This document shows positions 51,493 through 62,380 of a stretch of DNA of 64,000 bases, in pieces; the stretch's first letter is position 1, and each line of letters begins with the position of its first letter. A model generated the notes under the pieces. That model was not told where the DNA came from and made no database searches. It worked only from the letters and a program-made list of their open reading frames with translations. Position numbers and translations under genes: made by a program. The stretch is from Vespa crabro (Eukaryota > Arthropoda > Insecta > Hymenoptera > Vespidae): positions 459,501 to 523,500 of the forward strand of contig NC_060958.1 in the NCBI RefSeq assembly GCF_910589235.1, read 5' to 3'.

Positions 51493-54400
51493 CCGTTTCA
51501 TTTTCTTCGTAATGAGAATACGCAGCTGCGAAAGTTTTTCAAAACAATTGTTGGCACGTGCAACCTGCACGAAGAGTTACGAACTGCAAGAGACGAGGGG
51601 GTTGTATAACGATAACTCAAGAGGGTATTCGGGGGTTGTTTTGCAGTGCTAATCAAGAGCAGATCGAGTAGCAACCGAGAGGACTCGCGTGCTATTTCCA
51701 ATCGCCATCTTGATATGCGTCGACAGCACGTGACTTTTTATCGGGATGCAATTAGCCATTGAATGAATATATCGAAAATATAATATACCATCGTTAATTT
51801 GATATCTGATAGTCGCGTTTGAGCCAAACGATTCGACCTTCTTCTTCTTCAAAAAAAAAAAAAAAAAAAAAGAAAAATAATAATAACGAAAGGAATCAAT
51901 ATCAAACGAAACGAGTTACATTATAGACTCATATTATAGACATGGATTATTCATCTTCGTGGCAATGAAAGGATGAGAAATATTTCAAATAAAAAAGTTT
52001 TACTTAAATTAACGAATACAAAGGAAAATGAAGTTCAAGAAAAAGACGTAAACGCACGGTATTGATATCTGAAGTTTTCTCAACGAACGGAAAAATTCTT
52101 ATGGCAATGAAAGACAATAAAAAAAAATGATAAAGAATGGAGAGAGAGAGAGAGAGAATGAAAAAGAAAAAAAAAAGCAGAAAGTGGAATTATGACAGAG
52201 ACGATTGAAGTCGATAGAAAAACGAGTACGGTTAAATAAGTTTGTGTTGTACGAAGACAAGAGTGGCGGTAGGGCGAGCATAGCAGAAGTTAAAATGGGA
52301 AAAGAAAAATTGAAAGAGAGAAATAAAGAGTATATGAGAAAAAAGAGAGAGAGAGAGAGCCGAGGTTGGGGCAGAGGGTCATCTGAACGACGATAGTTCA
52401 TCTCCCGGTATCTTTTGTGTGAGCCAATCATCGGCCGGTATCTCGACCTCGACTTCGACCTCTTTTTCATCGTTTCTTCTTGATGGTGCAAAAAAAAAAA
52501 AAAAGAAAAGAAAAAAGAGGCCTATCGATCCGATCTTAATCGATCTCAAAAATTTATATTATCTCATTATACGATCTATTTAAATGACCAATATCAAAAA
52601 TAACAAATAATTTTTTTTTTTTTTAATCGACGTTAAAGGAAAAGAAAAAACAAAGAGAGAGGGGGCAGGGAGAGGGAGAGTATTTAAAAAAAAAAAAAAG
52701 GAAAAAAAGAAGAAAGAAGAATCGAATAAAAATAGAACAATGACGTAGAAAAACGGAACAACGTTCGTTGATGCATTTCGCATAAATTTACTTTTCCTTT
52801 ATCATTCTCTTTCTCTTATCAATGATTGTTCTTATTTAATATTTTATCGTTTAAATAGATATTATAAACTTTAGCGTTATCGAAGTACCGAAAAATCAAA
52901 GAAATGCGAACGCTTATGATATCAAGGCCTCGAAACGTGATTTATAAATATGTGTATGTATATGCGTGTACGAACCATACGTATCCTTTTTCTTCCTCCC
53001 TCATTATCTCTATCGACGTTATCGTGTTTACTATAGCGCATACGCAGCGGGAGCGTTGTTTTGCACTCGTGCATTGTACGAGCTCTCGAGGCGTCAAATG
53101 ATGATCGGTCATCCCATTCGGCTCCCGATGATGATTCGAAATCAGAGAGCAAAGTCGAGGACTAGTTAACGAATCGACATTAATTATTATATGGTTTGAT
53201 AATTAATAAGGTGGATACAATTCGACAACTATAATATATTCATTATAATCCGTATCCAAATTAAAAATATGAAAGAAATGAAAAAGGAAGAGAAAAATGA
53301 AATTTTCCAAATTCTGATATTATTATTATTAATGATATTAATTTGTACGTATTAGCATACGATTATCGATAATATATTCTTCAGGCAAATAATTATAACG
53401 ATTAAATAATTATCCGAGTTTATAAATAAATCATCGATAAGTTTCTATTAACTTTATTATAGATTAATCATTTAATCGTATAATCGTTTGTACGTAGAAT
53501 GACGTTGAATGTCAAGTTTTTCTTATGTTTAAACTTCATTTACGTTATTTTATAAAATTCGAATTTCTTTTCTGAATAAAAAAAAAAAAAAAAAAAAAAA
53601 CAAAAAAAGAGAGAGAGGAAAAAAAAAGAAAAAAAAAAAAACTGAACTCTTTACGAGCGAACTTTTAAAGTACAAGTTTATCCATTGGCTCACGATTCGC
53701 GGGAGAGTAATGCTGTTTTATCGAAAACGAAGCTTTTATCGTGAAACTTTGACAGTTTCTATCAAGCTCGTAGTCGGTGTTTATCAAAACGTAATGCTCG
53801 GCCCATTACGATAGCGTCCATATTCCGTTATCAATCGTAATTTACTCCTTCTCTCATTTTAGCCCCTTCTTCACCCTCTGAAAAAGCGTGCCCTTGTTTA
53901 TTACGTATCTATTTTAATGCATTAGTCCAACTAAAGATTAATCGTTTCACGTTCCGATTTCAATATACAAACAAAATTTCATTATATATTAAATTAAATC
54001 TCATCTCGGTGCTATCATCTTTGTAATCTTTCTTTATTTCATTTCGTTATCATTTTTCTTCCTTTCTTTCTTCCTTTCCTTCCATATCACTCATTTCAAT
54101 ATCAAATATATTTAATAACAATCAATAAGATTTAAATGAAAGAAATCGATTAATTATCGATTGAAATGTATTAATAATGAATTAATCGTAGAATTAATTA
54201 ATAATGAAATCAAATATAACTATCCGATAGAAACGAATTATATTGTTTCGATTTTATTGAATTGATAAAAATTGACTTTTTGACTTTTCCGAAGGTCAAA
54301 CAGTTCCAGCTCTAGATTATATCGAGTAACAAAGTTAAAAAGTCAGTAAGTCGATTTGGTTCTTCTCATCTAAATGCGAACCGTGCGAGAAAAGATGTTC

Positions 54401-55286
54401 GGCTCCTCGGGGGCAAGAATCCTCGAAACGCTGTCGTTGGGCGATACATCAGCTTGCCCGAAAGCACGCAGCCTTCCCGGATTAGCGACCATAACTCTTA
54501 TGCCAAGCACTCTAAACAGGCCGATTCCGAAAACACACGACTCGTGCGCTCCTTAGCTCGATCCACGATTTTCTTTTTCCTTAGAGCGTGTGACGATTTT
54601 GGATTCTGGACCGCCGCCGCGAGAAAATTGAAGAAATCTTTCGCGATCCTTAGAGTTGACCTCTTTCAAAGGACAATTAACACTAGGAACGAGCTAAACC
54701 CTCAAAAAATGACTTTAAAGAATTTTAAAGAAATTTCTTATTTTACCAATTATCGATATCATCGTTATTAACATCAGTATTATTAATCGAACATTGTTGT
54801 TCTTTATTTATTATTATTATTATTGTTATAAAATTAAATAAATTAGTATTATCAATGACAATTTTATTCGGCGATATAATCAATCTAATCGAATGTTTCT
54901 TCTCTTCCGACGAACTTTCGAATAATTATTCAATCGTCAGAAAGTATTTCATCGAAATTTTCGACAAATGATTTCCTTGAAATCGATGAAACTTCGTATG
55001 TTTGTCAATTTATTAATAAGCTTTATCGATATATAATACGTCCAATATCTTTATTAATTTATTTCATTCATCTTAATATTTTAGATAAAGATTATTACAA
55101 TTTCCAAAGGATAAGATTAAAGATCATTTGAAGAACGTTCGATTGCTAATTAGAAAGAGTATCGTTACGAGTCATTCTTAATATAATATCGAGAATATTG
55201 AAGTTACGTTGGTCTAGAATTTCACCTTATGAGTGTCGCTCGGTCACGGGTTAATCGCAAGAGGCATAATTTATCTCGAATCTACT

Positions 55287-55320
<34 letters not shown>

Positions 55321-56991
55321 TCTCTCTTTGTCTGTCTCTGTCTCTTTCAAACATTAAACGATTAGCATATAATAAAAGTCCAAGTAATATGAGCCCTTCG
55401 TTCTATCGTCTCATCCTGAAATGTTCTTTTTGCTTGCTCGCATGATAGCGGAAAGTCGAAGCCAATGAAATCGGCTCGAGTCGAAGTCATCGTGTCAGAA
55501 ATCAGAGAAGATCATTTTTCTTATCGCATTATTTTTTTTCTTTTCTGTTTTTTTTTTCCTTTTTTTTCTTTTTTTTTTTTTTTTTCTTTTCTTTTTTCTT
55601 TTCCAGTACTTTTTGACTAGAATTATATCGAGTAAGATAGATAAAGAGACGAAATAAAAAGTAAAACTTTTAACGTTTGCGACCGAAACGTAAAAATATA
55701 CTCAATATAAAAATGAATATAATTATTAAATGACTGTGATAATTTTCTATTGACATATTTTTTTTCTTCTTTAACTTCTTCTTTTTTTTTTTTTTTTTTT
55801 TTCATTTGTTTTTCTCTTTTTCTTTTTTAGCTCGTCTTCCATTAGAAACAATCTTTCCTCGTAGATTCGTCTACATTAGACAATCGTTAAGGAAACGAAT
55901 AGAATAGGAAAAAAAAGAGAGAAAGAAAAATAATCTCTCAGGATCTTTATATCATTGCGAGCAAATATTTAATTAGAACGAATTATAATTAATTTTTTTT
56001 GTCAAGCTTTAAGATCATCGAAGACGATGGCGTGAAAAGAGCTCGCAAATATCTCTCATTTAACGAGCTGTAAGCCGTTAATATAAGACGGTCAACTATT
56101 TCGTTTGTACGAAGACAAATGGCACGAACCGGTAAGATAATCATCGATAAATATACCAAACGAGCTCTTTATCCTAAGTTGTCACAAGAGAATCTATTTT
56201 CACGTACGGCCATAATCTATCTACATATGTATATCTATTATAACTTTTGTGCTATCTTATTGATAGGAAAAGAAAAGGAAAAAAAAAAAAAAGAAAAAAA
56301 GATGGAACGAATATGATCGTTTTGTTTTATAAAACAAAACAATAACTTCATTCCCAAACATCATTTATATTATAAAAAATAATTCTCTCTTTTGATAATA
56401 ATTTAATATATATATATATATATATAATTAAATCGTTTAATGATCGAGTGAACAATTTTCAGGGATTTTTTTTCAAATTCGTTTAAAACACGATCGATGA
56501 AGTAGATATTAAGACAAAAAAAAGTCTCTCAATTTGTAAATGTACTTGACACGTTTTCTTTAGGATGACTATTAAGCAAAATGATTTTCATTTCAAAGGG
56601 TACGACAAGGTAATGACTATCTGACGAGAACTATGATCGCAGGAGAGAATGTGACTAAATGGTGCGTGGAAAGATCAGGATGCAGCCTCTCGCGGTATAT
56701 CACTTTTCTCTCCCCTTCCGTTTCTTCTCTTTCTCTCTATCTCTTTCGTTCGCTAGCACTCTAATTCTTCTTCCACCATCTCTATCGTTTTCCGCTTTGG
56801 CCTCCCTCGCGAGCGTGACACTCGACAGCTCCGCGGTCTTGTATTATTAGAACGGGCCGTTTAGCGAGTACGAAAAACGAAGAGAAAGAAATACATAGAG
56901 AGAGAGAAAGAGAGAAGGTGAAGAAGCTATCCTCGTTCAGGATACATATTACGCAGAAATCGTTTCGAACTGATAGAAATACTTTTCAGAT

Positions 56992-57031
<40 letters not shown>

Positions 57032-58125
57032 TTCTTTCTTTTTCTCTCTCCCTGTGTCTCTTTTTTTTTTGTTCATTTTCCCCACAAAATCTCTGAACAA
57101 AATTGAATGTCGATTATCGTGACAATAATTATAAAATAATTCTAAATCTTTATTCTTTCATGTTATTACAATGTAGACGATTAATTTTTATAGGTTTTTC
57201 TTTTTTTTTTTTTTTTTTTTTTAATAAGATTACTTTTATAATTCATGAAATGATTATCCTATCGATTATCGTAATAATAATTATAAAATTGTTCTAAATC
57301 TTAATACTTTTATATTATAGCGATGTGGACGATCAATTTTTGTAAACATTTTTAATTAGATTACTTTTATAAATTAATGATAATAATTATTTTAATAGAG
57401 TAAGATTATTTTATATAGATATCATTCCTCTGCAAATTCTTATAATTAATTCTATTAATTAAGATTTTATTATGACTTAACCGATAAAGTTGTATATATT
57501 TAGATTATTATTTTTCTTTCTTTCTTTCTTTTTTTTTCTTTTTCTCTTTTTTTCTTCTTTTTTAATAAAAACATGAAGTTCGAGAATAGAGAGTATCTAT
57601 AATTTATAAGCTCACGTGGTTAAAACTCTTTTTTATATTTTTTTTTTTTTCTCTTTAGCCGCGAGATATTAGGGACGTTTCGTAAATAACACAAAGAAAT
57701 GAGAGTGAGTATAGAAACATATATACATACCTTGATGAAGTGGCGGAAGTGGGGATGGTGGAGACAGCTGAAAAGGCTCCTGTTTTATTTTTAAGGAGTG
57801 AGGAGAATCCTGTATACTGCCTAGTCCTGCAGTACCTAGGCTACCGTTGCCCTGTTGCAGCTCCTAAAAAAAAAAAAAAAAAGATAAGATACTGTCCTCT
57901 TCTTTTTTCTCTTTTATTTTTTTTTTTTTTGTTCTTTTTCTCTCATTATTTACGATAATCAGTATCCCACTCTATAGGATGATATATTTATATCATCCAT
58001 CATGAGATATTTATGATCTACTTCATATAAAAAAAATATTTCATTTTCATGAATTTCGATCTATAACGAGAAAAGAATTTTTCTTTCTTTGTTTGTTTGT
58101 TTTTTTTTTTTGTTTTTCTTTTTTC

Positions 58126-58156
<31 letters not shown>

Positions 58157-59069
58157 AAATCTAACCCTATTATTGCATTATCCTTATATTTGCTAATATA
58201 ATTGAAGAAATTTTACGAAACATTTATTTTTTTAAATATAATTCCTTTAATAATGTAAAATAAGGAATAACAAGCGTTAGTTCGGAATTAGTTTAAAAAG
58301 TGATTAATTTCTATATCGTATATGATAGAAATCGTTTTGTTTATAAATTTTCGAAAACGTTTAAGAAGAAGGAGGAACGAGAAGAAGGAGAAAGAAGATA
58401 CAAACAGACAGAGCGAAGGACTCCAAAGCCAAAAGACTTTTGGCTTCAGGCTTGTGATGTTTGAAGTGCCGTCGCCGGAAGCTTACAAACACCGACGCTG
58501 TGTTGTGACATCGTATTATGCCAGGCGAAACTTACGATCTCACTAGATCGTTAATTTGCAATCTGGTTTTACGATGCCTAGTTTGCACGCTTTTGCGAGG
58601 GTTCCTCTCTACGAAATTGTTACACGTAACTATATCCATTGAATATTCAAAATAAAAAGAAATTATGCGAACGTTTTTAATAGAAATCAAATTTTTTTTT
58701 TACATTCGTATCTCTCTCTTTCTCTCTTTCTTAGATATAACTAAATAAGATCTACCTAGATACAATGATATTAAGTTTGATTTTATTAATTAACGTAATT
58801 GACATTATGATGATGTATTATTATATTTTTAATGTTCATAAATCTGACACTATTTTGAATTTTTTTTTTTTTTTATTTTCTTTTGTAATAACTTTTACTT
58901 TGCGAAGGTCCCTATTAAAATATATGAGAGGAAGAAGGAAAGAAAGATCGATTTGGATCAACGACCAACGAGTCAGTTTCTTATCAATTTATAAGATAAA
59001 ACGTCTTAGTTTCTTATAGTACAGAACCATCGTCGTTTCTTTTATTTTTAGTCATTAATTACTTAGAAA

Positions 59070-59114
<45 letters not shown>

Positions 59115-61455
59115 AAAGAGAAATTAATTGAAAATCATAAAAATTTTGTTTTCCCCCTAACATGAAATTTTATTTGTATCGTCAATATCAAAATGCAACT
59201 TTGTCCTTTCTCTCTCGTTTTCAATGTCACCATCATGTAAATTATTCTGCGGATTATTTCGGTTTATTTGTTTAGTGAAAATAACAATATATACGATACA
59301 TACTATGGTCGATTGTACCTAAATTGTGGCGGATCGATTGTTTAACTTGGCCAAGGATGATTTTCTTCTTCACGCCTGATCATCGAAAATAAAATATAAT
59401 ACGAAGCTCGTTGGCAAAGATAATTTTTATTTAACGGCTTTGTGGCTATTTAGATTAACGTGGCTATTTAGAAATAATCATTTTATTTCTTCAAAGTATT
59501 ACGAAACGATAATGTATTCGAATGTAGAACACTATGAAAATTTTATAATTCTTTTCTTTTAATTTTTTTACACTTTGAATTTTTATATCGCCAGATAAAC
59601 GAACTTTTGTTTTCCTGAAAAATTTGCAATCAATGAAATTTCTATATCTGTGTTATTATTCATATAATATTTTATTATATAATTTCTATTTCGATAGAAA
59701 CGAAAGAATTAATTTAATAAAGTTGAATTTATAAATTTTCACGTTGATCTATTTATCTTATAATTTTTATAAACCATCCTATTTAAATCTTCGATCATGC
59801 GACGGGAGCTGAACAAGTCATCCGATTCTTATCGATTGCCAGTACAGTAAACGAAAACCTTTGCGTATCGATCGAGCACAACAACCAGCGATAACCCACA
59901 TTCCGTTCGATTCATTAAAGACGAACAAGAAAGATTTATCTGCTAATTACACGAGACGGGTTCAACGAAGACGAAAGACATGAGGCAGGAACGGATAGAC
60001 CGAGAAATCAAGAAATTCATTCCGCAATTCAAGAAGATCGAAGATAGATAAGGTGCCATCGAAAAGACGTAAATGGATTAAGATTGCGAAATTTTCGAGG
60101 TCATAACCTTGACTTTTCCTCATACGCTTCTTCTGCCACGAGGAAGATAAGAATGCGAACGAGATCAAATATTTACACGTATTTAAAGAGATTGATTAAT
60201 ATATACGCACGTGTATAGTTTAGCAGAAAATTACTAATCAAAGATAATTACTCATACATCATACATAGATATGTAATACATACCTGCTTGCATGGATATT
60301 GAATTTCTTTCATCTTCTTTTTTTTTCTCTTTTTTCTTTTTCTTCATTTCTTTTTTTTACGATTTCCACATTCAAATACGACACCAAATACCACAGTCGT
60401 CCGTTATTAAAATAAGTTATAAGTCGTCTGATTCGTCGTATTTGAATGTGGAATTTATGGAAAAAAAAAGAAACAAACAGAAAACAAAAAAGAATGAAGG
60501 AAATTCAATATCAATGCATCTAGATATTACATATGTAAGTATGTAAGATGCATAATGAGTGATTATCTTTTATTAGTAATTTTCTAACAAATATATATGC
60601 ATATATATGATAAATTTCTCTAAATATGTATAAATTTATTTGATACTGATATAGAGTATAATACAATTATATAATATAATTACGTAATACAATAAAATTA
60701 TAGATAATAGTAATATAATCATGAAAAAATTGATAATATATATAAAAAATATAATTGAAAAACATATAATATATAACTGAGTCGTGTTCACAAGTCAAAA
60801 TCGATTAAGTTCATTTTTGGAATTTTCTTCTTTAAATATAAATGTCAAAGCGCTCTGATCGAGTCCTCACTTTTTATATTCATAATAAAACGACAAAAAT
60901 TTTCTTTTGGCGTTAAAAAAAAGAAATTTATTTCATAAGCCAATAAATAATAATTCGAGGGAATAAAAAGTAATTTCTTTCATAAGCCAATCTAATTAAC
61001 TCCTGTGTATTCTAACGTTGCAAATGATGCGATTCAAACGTAATAATAAGGACCTTTTAAAAATACTACAATATTTATTCGTATTTATATTTTAAAGGGA
61101 ATTTTTTTTCTTTTTTCTTTTTTTTTTTTTTTTTTTTGAAAAACAATTTATATCATTTCATAACAATTTCTCCACACTTTTGTTTTATAGAATTAATCGA
61201 TTTGACAAGTTACAGGTGAACTGTACGATATGAAAAAAATATTGATATGATAGATACACTAAGATACCAATAAATATATCTATAATAAATTTATGATAGC
61301 AATATTTGTTTTTATTTCCTTTTGTTTTGTTTTGTAAATAACGATTTATATATATTGTCATGTAAGTTTAAATGAGATGAAAGATAATAACTTACCCCGG
61401 AGACAGGAATGACGTGCGAAACCATTCTGGTCCTGTCTTGTGCGGAGTAGTTCAT
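44928..61455 (-). CDS. FoxL2: Forkhead transcription factor FoxL2
   Basis: Nuclear DNA-binding regulator; FoxL2 proteins act in gonad and follicle development. Exons 61396-61455, 57731-57863, 46813-47478, 46341-46542, 45923-45971, 45545-45851 and 44928-45085 join in consistent phase to 524 residues. Seen: IKQEP SUMO-type motif at about 46-50; His/Ser-rich region; 17-Gln run at 128-144; forkhead domain about 210-304 with KPPFSYVALIAMAIQ, the recognition helix WQNSIRHNLSLNECF and the wing REGGGERKGNFWTLDP; then GNYRRRRRMKRPYR, a basic stretch typical of FoxL2. Downstream SAWSLQQP and PARCYWPE resemble conserved FoxL2 C-terminal segments (NNSWPLPQP and HCSYWD in human), followed by VKEEP and the end QTRSKCFM. 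An intron splits the forkhead domain after WTL. The FoxL2 call is firm; the two 5' exons and the exact start are well supported but less certain. Confidence 0.92.
45361..45390. repeat. Poly(A) run of 30
   Basis: An uninterrupted A30 in the FoxL2 intron between exons 6 and 7 (poly(T) on the gene strand). Confidence 0.95.
45545..45851 (-). CDS. FoxL2: FoxL2 coding exon 6
   Basis: Acceptor cctaatttgcag, donor GAAA|gtgagt at 45544. Reads LQPQLQSMQSMQIPTMNG... to FTACGRRHETSMATETMPARCYWPE, the second FoxL2-like C-terminal motif. Confidence 0.93.
45923..45971 (-). CDS. FoxL2: FoxL2 coding exon 5 (49 nt)
   Basis: Acceptor atttcgtttcag, donor TCG|gtaaga at 45922. Encodes SAWSLQQPQLSYSHCQS, which resembles the short conserved Trp-containing segment after the forkhead domain of vertebrate FOXL2. 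Confidence 0.88.
46341..46542 (-). CDS. FoxL2: FoxL2 coding exon 4
   Basis: Acceptor gttcacgtag, donor ACGAG|gtattt at 46340. Completes the forkhead domain (DPQYEDMFENGNYRRRRRM) and continues KRPYRNAPYHKSIFGD to TTYARYDT. Confidence 0.96.
46813..47478 (-). CDS. FoxL2: FoxL2 coding exon 3 (polyQ and most of forkhead domain)
   Basis: Acceptor attttccgcag, donor CTCG|gtatgt at 46812. Reads SSFMSDLQNGYMINAS, a His/Ser-rich stretch, 17 Gln (47240-47290), Ser/Thr/Asn-rich linker and the forkhead domain to WTL. The exon starts TG, so an upstream exon ending in A would create an ATG across the junction. An internal ATG at 47467 is another possible start. Confidence 0.97.
49655..49981 (+). CDS. Hypothetical 108-codon ORF in FoxL2 intron
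   Basis: Starts ATG at 49655 (MSEERSIRTITVMTTNGHVIP...) and ends with TAA at 49979-49981, with balanced amino-acid composition and no low complexity, unlike most open frames here. A possible acceptor (tttctccaatag) precedes 49622. The opposite strand is also open over about 57 codons, so openness may simply reflect its less AT-rich base content. Family not recognised. Confidence 0.2.
   Translation: MSEERSIRTITVMTTNGHVIPVLKTVFLLALTRTIPVDPYIGETEYHFDSVALGRSCFRPHHSMNEETRVRNPFPEGISHGQRRRRSDILRIRNIDVINIPPAIVQIF
50305..50346. repeat. Perfect 13-bp inverted repeat, 16-nt loop
   Basis: TTAATATACTATG (50305-50317) and CATAGTATATTAA (50334-50346) can form a simple AT-rich hairpin inside FoxL2 intron 2. 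Confidence 0.8.
51421..51489. repeat. (CT)n microsatellite, 34 units
   Basis: One of the longest CT arrays in the window, in FoxL2 intron 2. Confidence 0.95.
57111..57385. repeat. Tandem duplication, about 150-bp unit, inside FoxL2 intron 2
   Basis: Units 57111-57250 and 57262-57385 share cgattatcgt, aataattataaaat, ttctaaatctt, tgtagacga/tgtggacga and agattacttttataa. They differ by a poly(T) run present only in the first copy. Confidence 0.82.
57731..57863 (-). CDS. FoxL2: FoxL2 coding exon 2
   Basis: A long T tract and AG at 57865-57864, and donor CAAG|gtatgt at 57730. The 133 bases read ELQQGNGSLGTAG...SPHSLKIKQEPFQLSPP...PPLHQ plus one base. Phase 0 in and phase 1 out fit exons 1 and 3 (G|TG gives Val). 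Pro/Gln-rich composition and an IKQE sumoylation consensus suit a regulator's N-terminus. Confidence 0.8.
60284..60313 (-). CDS. FoxL2: Candidate alternative first exon of FoxL2
   Basis: ATG at 60313 in good context (aagATGA) reads MKEIQYPCKQ up to a strong donor CAG|gtatgt at 60283, phase 0, which fits exon 2. The leader would be purine-rich and of low complexity. No acceptor is needed if it is a first exon. Supported only by signals and phase. Confidence 0.25.
60364..60453. repeat. Perfect 19-bp inverted repeat with 52-nt spacer
   Basis: TTCCACATTCAAATACGAC at 60364-60382 is matched exactly by its reverse complement at 60435-60453. Part of the inner spacer pairs imperfectly. It could be a small foldback (MITE-like) element or the stem of a structured intronic RNA. 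Confidence 0.85.
61396..61455 (-). CDS. FoxL2: FoxL2 coding exon 1 (start uncertain)
   Basis: Donor TCCGGG|gtaagt at 61395. The frame ending VSHVIPVSG is open up to a TGA at 61605-61603, and the first ATG in it is at 61455 (MNYSAQDRTR...). A second ATG at 61425 has a better context (AGAATGG). The open frame upstream of 61455 has no ATG, so it is 5'UTR or an exon entered by splicing. Phase 0 matches exon 2. Confidence 0.6.
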
Positions 61456-61948
61456 AAAGATGTTCGCCGCCGTAGCTGCATTTACACGATGCTGCTCGAC
61501 GAAATCCTCCCAGTAAACGGAAAGACCCTCCACAGTTGCAGCTTCGTCGTACCTCTTTCCAAGCCGATTTACCTCTTTATCCTCCACCGTCGCTACGGCA
61601 CTTCAAAAATCTTAACTCGAAAGATCTCTTTCTTTCTTTCTTTCTTTTTTTCTTTCTTCCTTTTCGTTTCGTTTTTTGCTTATTTCTTTTTTTTTTATTT
61701 TTATTTATTTATTTATTTTTTTTTTTTTTGTTCTTTTTTATTTCTTTCAATCGATCCTCATTTCGAGCCTTATCGTGCGTTATCACTCGAGAAAAAGCAT
61801 ACGCGCGATTTTTTGTCGAATTTTCGTCGAAAAAATCAAATTTCCCGGTCGAATATTTTCGATTGATTCACCGATCAGCACGACGATCGTTGTTTGTTTT
61901 CTTTTCTTTTTTTTTCTTTTTTTTTTTTTTCTTTTTTTTCTTTAATAC

Positions 61949-61996
61949 CTTCTTCGAGAATTATTACGAGAAGTCACGATCATCGGTGTCGTTAAC
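61949..61996 (-). other. FoxL2: Candidate 48-nt 5' non-coding exon of FoxL2
   Basis: A good acceptor (tttctctttcacag) and a weak donor GAAG|gtatta bracket 48 bases. It contains an ATG that could open a short upstream ORF. It would require an acceptor near 61.5 kb, where none is strong. Confidence 0.18.
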
Positions 61997-62324
61997 CTGT
62001 GAAAGAGAAACACAGAGAGTTCTTTTTAATATTATTTTAACGATTATTTATTTCATAATTATATTACGTTTATTGAAAAGAATAATTTTGTAATTCAAGG
62101 ACGATTTTATTGTTAATTAACGAAACGACAAATTATATTAAATTCTCTTAAAATGAATAATTTTATTCATATTAAATTGACAACAATTAAACGTGGATAT
62201 ATAAAAATCATGAAAAATATAAATGAAAGGAGAAGAAAAAAAAAAAGAGAAGAAACATAACGATATAAGATTTAATCAGTCTGTAAATATTTAAAAATAT
62301 TTCGTAAAATGCCATGATTATTTT

Positions 62325-62328
<4 letters not shown>

Positions 62329-62375
<47 letters not shown>
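62329..62375. repeat. (AT)n microsatellite upstream of FoxL2
   Basis: About 23 perfect units. Confidence 0.95.

Positions 62376-62380
<5 letters not shown>

Larger units (their letters stand above)
47479..57730 (-). other. FoxL2: FoxL2 intron 2 (10.3 kb)
   Basis: Holds (CT)n at 51421-51489 (34 units), (AT)n at 50007-50050, a hairpin at 50305-50346, an ATCG tetranucleotide run at 48533-48555 and the duplication at 57.1 kb. Less AT-rich islands lie at 47760-47880, 48190-48460, 49620-49990, 50650-50860, 51530-51770 and 54290-54680. The islands may be regulatory or hold alternative exons. Confidence 0.6.
57864..61395 (-). other. FoxL2: FoxL2 intron 1 (3.5 kb)
   Basis: AT-rich intron with (GA)n at 59069-59107, a palindrome at 58426-58446 within a less AT-rich patch (58420-58620), the inverted repeat at 60364-60453 and the candidate alternative first exon at 60284-60313. 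Confidence 0.55.
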
